The notes under the pieces were generated by a model. It was given only the letters and a program-made list of their open reading frames with translations. It did no database searches and was not told where the DNA came from. A stretch of 6,883 nucleotides of DNA, taken from positions 1-6,883 of the forward strand of contig CADCPU010000477.1 in assembly GCA_902803365.1 (NCBI GenBank), given 5' to 3'. The stretch is from Oscillospiraceae bacterium (GTDB taxonomy: Bacteria > Bacillota_A > Clostridia > Saccharofermentanales > Saccharofermentanaceae). The translations under genes were made by a program, and so were the position numbers. Below are positions 5,204-6,883 of this stretch, piece by piece (the first letter of the stretch is position 1; every line of letters begins with the position of its first letter).

Positions 5204-6685
5204 GTGATAATTCGCAGGATCTACAGTTTTTTCTTGAGTATAACAATGTTACTTTGCGCCTTCCCGGCCTCATCGGCAGCGCTTCAGAAGGCACCTGATC
5301 CGACACCCACGGAGGCCTTTGTACAGCGCCTTTACGTGAATATCCTGGGACGCGAATGCGATGCCGACGGACTTAAGTTCTGGTCAGATTCACTCCAAAA
5401 CGGACAAATGACCGGAAGCTACACCGCACTCGGCTTTATAGAGAGCGAGGAATACACTTCACGTGCCCGTTCGGACGCCGATTTTGTTGAAGATATGTAT
5501 CTCACGTTGCTCGGCCGCGCGAGCGATGCTGCGGGCAGGGATAACTGGGTATCGCAGCTTAAGGAAGGGAAGAGCAGGCGGGAGATATTTGCCGGCTTTT
5601 CAAACTCCATGGAATTCACTTCGATCTGCGAGCAGTACGGAATAGTCCGCGGTGACATCTTCTCGGACTACGATCCTTATAAGACATCCCAGGTCAATCT
5701 CTTTGTCGAGCGCCTTTACAGGATCGTTTTGGCTCGCACCTGCGATGTTCCTGGCATGAGCTTTTGGACTACTGAGCTCCTCTCGGGATCTTCTACGGGC
5801 ACAAAGACCGCAGCTGATTTCTTTTTCTCCGAAGAGTATCTGAACCGCCAGAGGACTGACGCCGAATATGTCGCTGACCTCTATAACACTCTCCTCGGCC
5901 GCGCAGGCGACGCGACGGGTACTGCCGATTGGACATCCCGTCTTCAGAACGGTGCGACAAGACTCAGTGTCTTGAACGGCTTTGCACAGTCTCCTGAGTT
6001 TGATTCGATCTGCGCAAACTATGGCATCGTCAGAGGTGACGCGATCCGTGAGGACAACGGCAAGACCGTCTGTATCGACCCGGGTCACTCATCCGTGATC
6101 GCTTCCGGCTATGTTCCGCTCGGTCCGGGATCTTCATCCATGAAGCTTGCAGACGCGTCAGGCACGTCAGGCAGATGGAGCGGACTTAAGGAATACGAAC
6201 TAACCATGATCATATCCAACCAGCTCAAGACTGAGCTCGAAGCACGCGGCTACAATGTCATCATGACCCGTTACGACAACAATACGCCGGTCGACTGCGT
6301 TACTCGCGCCAAGATCGCCAACGAAGGTGCTGATATCTCCGTACGTATCCACGCGGACGCACTGTCGTCTTCATCTGCCAACGGCGCCGTTGCGATATGC
6401 ATCACGCCGCACAACCCTTGGAATCCGCAGACCTATGCAGGCTCACGTCTCCTTGCAGATTCCCTCATCAATAACTATTGCTCGAAAACAGGCATCCGCA
6501 ACCGCGGTGTTTCCGAACAGGACGACATGACGGGCAACAACTGGAGTACGGTGCCGTGTGTTCTTTTCGAGATGGGCTTCATGACTAACGAATCTGACGA
6601 CCGTAAGATGGCTGATCCGAACTTCCAGGTGTCGATGGTCCAGGGGCTCGCAGACGGTATAGACGCTTATTTTGCGGCGTCCTGA
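5204..6685 (+). CDS. Secreted N-acetylmuramoyl-L-alanine amidase (Amidase_3) with four DUF4214-like repeats
   Basis: A 493-residue exported cell-wall hydrolase that would cut the bond between N-acetylmuramic acid and L-Ala of peptidoglycan. A signal peptide (RRIYSFFLSITMLLCAFPASSAA, broken by likely cleavage near residue 26) leads to four DUF4214-like repeats starting near 39, 94, 167 and 222, each with the form '(F/Y)V..(L/M)Y...L.R..D..G...W...L..G'. The zinc amidase domain fills 287-493: His295 in CIDPGHSS, Glu330 in LKEYELT, His383 in SVRIHADA, and catalytic Glu456 in VLFEMGFMTN. All expected metal and catalytic residues are present, so it should be active. DUF4214 has no firm function; a wall or S-layer/polysaccharide-binding role is inference. 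The GTG start is supported by GGAGG at 5190-5194 with a 9-base spacer. It is monocistronic, divergent from the phosphatase, and precedes a tRNA with its own promoter. It could act in cell separation, wall turnover or germination. Confidence 0.92.
   Translation: MIIRRIYSFFLSITMLLCAFPASSAALQKAPDPTPTEAFVQRLYVNILGRECDADGLKFWSDSLQNGQMTGSYTALGFIESEEYTSRARSDADFVEDMYLTLLGRASDAAGRDNWVSQLKEGKSRREIFAGFSNSMEFTSICEQYGIVRGDIFSDYDPYKTSQVNLFVERLYRIVLARTCDVPGMSFWTTELLSGSSTGTKTAADFFFSEEYLNRQRTDAEYVADLYNTLLGRAGDATGTADWTSRLQNGATRLSVLNGFAQSPEFDSICANYGIVRGDAIREDNGKTVCIDPGHSSVIASGYVPLGPGSSSMKLADASGTSGRWSGLKEYELTMIISNQLKTELEARGYNVIMTRYDNNTPVDCVTRAKIANEGADISVRIHADALSSSSANGAVAICITPHNPWNPQTYAGSRLLADSLINNYCSKTGIRNRGVSEQDDMTGNNWSTVPCVLFEMGFMTNESDDRKMADPNFQVSMVQGLADGIDAYFAAS
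5318..6058 (+). repeat. In-frame tandem duplication inside the amidase gene (128-residue period)
   Basis: Residues 39-151 and 167-279 align without gaps at an exact offset of 128 residues (384 bases), and I count 59 identities in 113 positions. Shared markers include SEEY (82/210), TLLGRA (101/229) and YGIVRGD (145/273). Each copy holds two DUF4214-like repeats 55 residues apart, so repeats 1 and 3 correspond, as do 2 and 4. The divergence shows an old duplication. Confidence 0.85.
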
Positions 6686-6702
6686 CATCGTGCTGTTCAA
6701 TT

Positions 6703-6730
6703 AAAGCGGGAATTTTGACATTTCCCCTTT
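6703..6730 (+). terminator. Possible terminator hairpin after the amidase gene
   Basis: AAAG-C-GGGAA (6703-6712) can pair with TTCCC-CTTT (6722-6730), giving 9 pairs with one bulged C around a 9-base loop, 18 bases after the amidase stop. The tail is only TTT before AAACTTT, so termination would be weak. Its 3' arm overlaps the -35 region of the tRNA promoter. Confidence 0.35.
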
Positions 6731-6755
6731 AAACTTTGCGAAAATATGATATAAT
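6728..6755 (+). promoter_or_regulatory. Promoter of the tRNA-Ser gene
   Basis: A perfect extended -10, TGATATAAT (6747-6755), is preceded after 16 bases by TTTAAA (6728-6733) as a poor -35. The start point would be near 6762, giving a leader of about 35 bases to be removed by RNase P. The leader holds a small GCGC-AAAA-GCGC hairpin (6768-6779). TTGACA at 6715-6720 is a perfect -35 hexamer but 29 bases from this -10, too far to serve it. Confidence 0.65.
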
Positions 6756-6796
6756 TAGTTCTCGACAGCGCAAAAGCGCATTGAATAGTTCGGCGT

Positions 6797-6883
6797 GGAG
6801 AAGTACCCAAGAGGCCGAAGGGGAGGCTTTGCTAAAGCTTTAGGCGGGGCAACTCGCGCGAGGGTTCGACTCCCTCCTTCTCC
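6797..6883 (+). tRNA. tRNA-Ser (anticodon GCU), 3' end cut by the window edge
   Basis: A class II tRNA that reads the serine codons AGC and AGU. The acceptor arm GGAGAAG (6797-6803) pairs with CTTCTCC (6877-6883). The D arm is CCC...GGG, the anticodon stem AGGCT/AGCTT encloses the loop TTGCTAA with GCT at 6831-6833, the long variable arm GCGGG/CTCGC is characteristic of tRNA-Ser, and the T arm is GAGGG-TTCGACT-CCCTC. All stems pair, with G-U wobbles in the anticodon and variable arms. The window ends on the last acceptor-stem base, so the discriminator base and any encoded CCA are not visible. Confidence 0.97.

Noticed and set aside
5600..6088. Open frame on the - strand inside the amidase gene
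   Set aside because: It lies wholly within the duplicated region of a confident gene and has no motif or start signal of its own.
6797..6883. tRNA gene as an integration (att) site for a mobile element
   Set aside because: tRNA 3' ends are common targets, but no direct repeat of the tRNA end, integrase or recombination gene occurs in the window, and the downstream side is not visible.

Overview
The window looks like ordinary chromosomal DNA from a Gram-positive, Clostridia-type anaerobe, probably a gut or rumen Lachnospiraceae/Oscillospiraceae relative. The basis is strong GGAGG-type ribosome binding sites, moderate GC content, a Thr/Glu-rich lipoprotein linker, a DUF4214-containing wall amidase and compact clostridial-style nitroreductase and acyltransferase genes. 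No phage, transposon, CRISPR or plasmid hallmark is visible. The genus assignment is inference only.

Left part (1-4567, all + strand): a compact FMN nitroreductase (95-607) is followed after about 70 bases by what looks like a four-gene operon. In order it holds a secreted lipoprotein with an acidic Thr/Glu linker (681-1958), an aspartate/glutamate racemase-family enzyme (1993-2703), a seven-helix membrane protein of unknown family (2696-3409, overlapping the racemase stop by 8 bases) and a membrane acyltransferase of the acyltransferase-3 family (3437-4567). Gaps inside the operon are 34, -8 and 27 bases and no terminator is visible between the genes. All four products plausibly act at or on the cell envelope, but no shared pathway can be proven from sequence.

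Right part: a histidine-phosphatase (phosphoglycerate-mutase-like) gene on the - strand (4570-5118) runs head-on into the acyltransferase, with only 2 bases between the two stop codons. An interrupted hairpin covers both stops. Across an 85-base divergent promoter region lies a secreted N-acetylmuramoyl-L-alanine amidase (5204-6685) with four DUF4214-like repeats, apparently made by an exact 128-residue duplication. The window closes with a strong extended -10 promoter and a tRNA-Ser(GCU) gene whose last visible base is the final base of its acceptor stem.

The most notable points are: the racemase has Thr at the place of the usual first catalytic Cys (Thr82/Cys197); the best start codon of the lipoprotein is out of frame with the gene by one base; a dyad is embedded across the convergent stops; and the amidase carries an internal tandem duplication. 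I see no clear evidence for a wholly new system. The racemase/7-TM/acyltransferase/lipoprotein cluster is the best candidate for an uncharacterised envelope-related unit.
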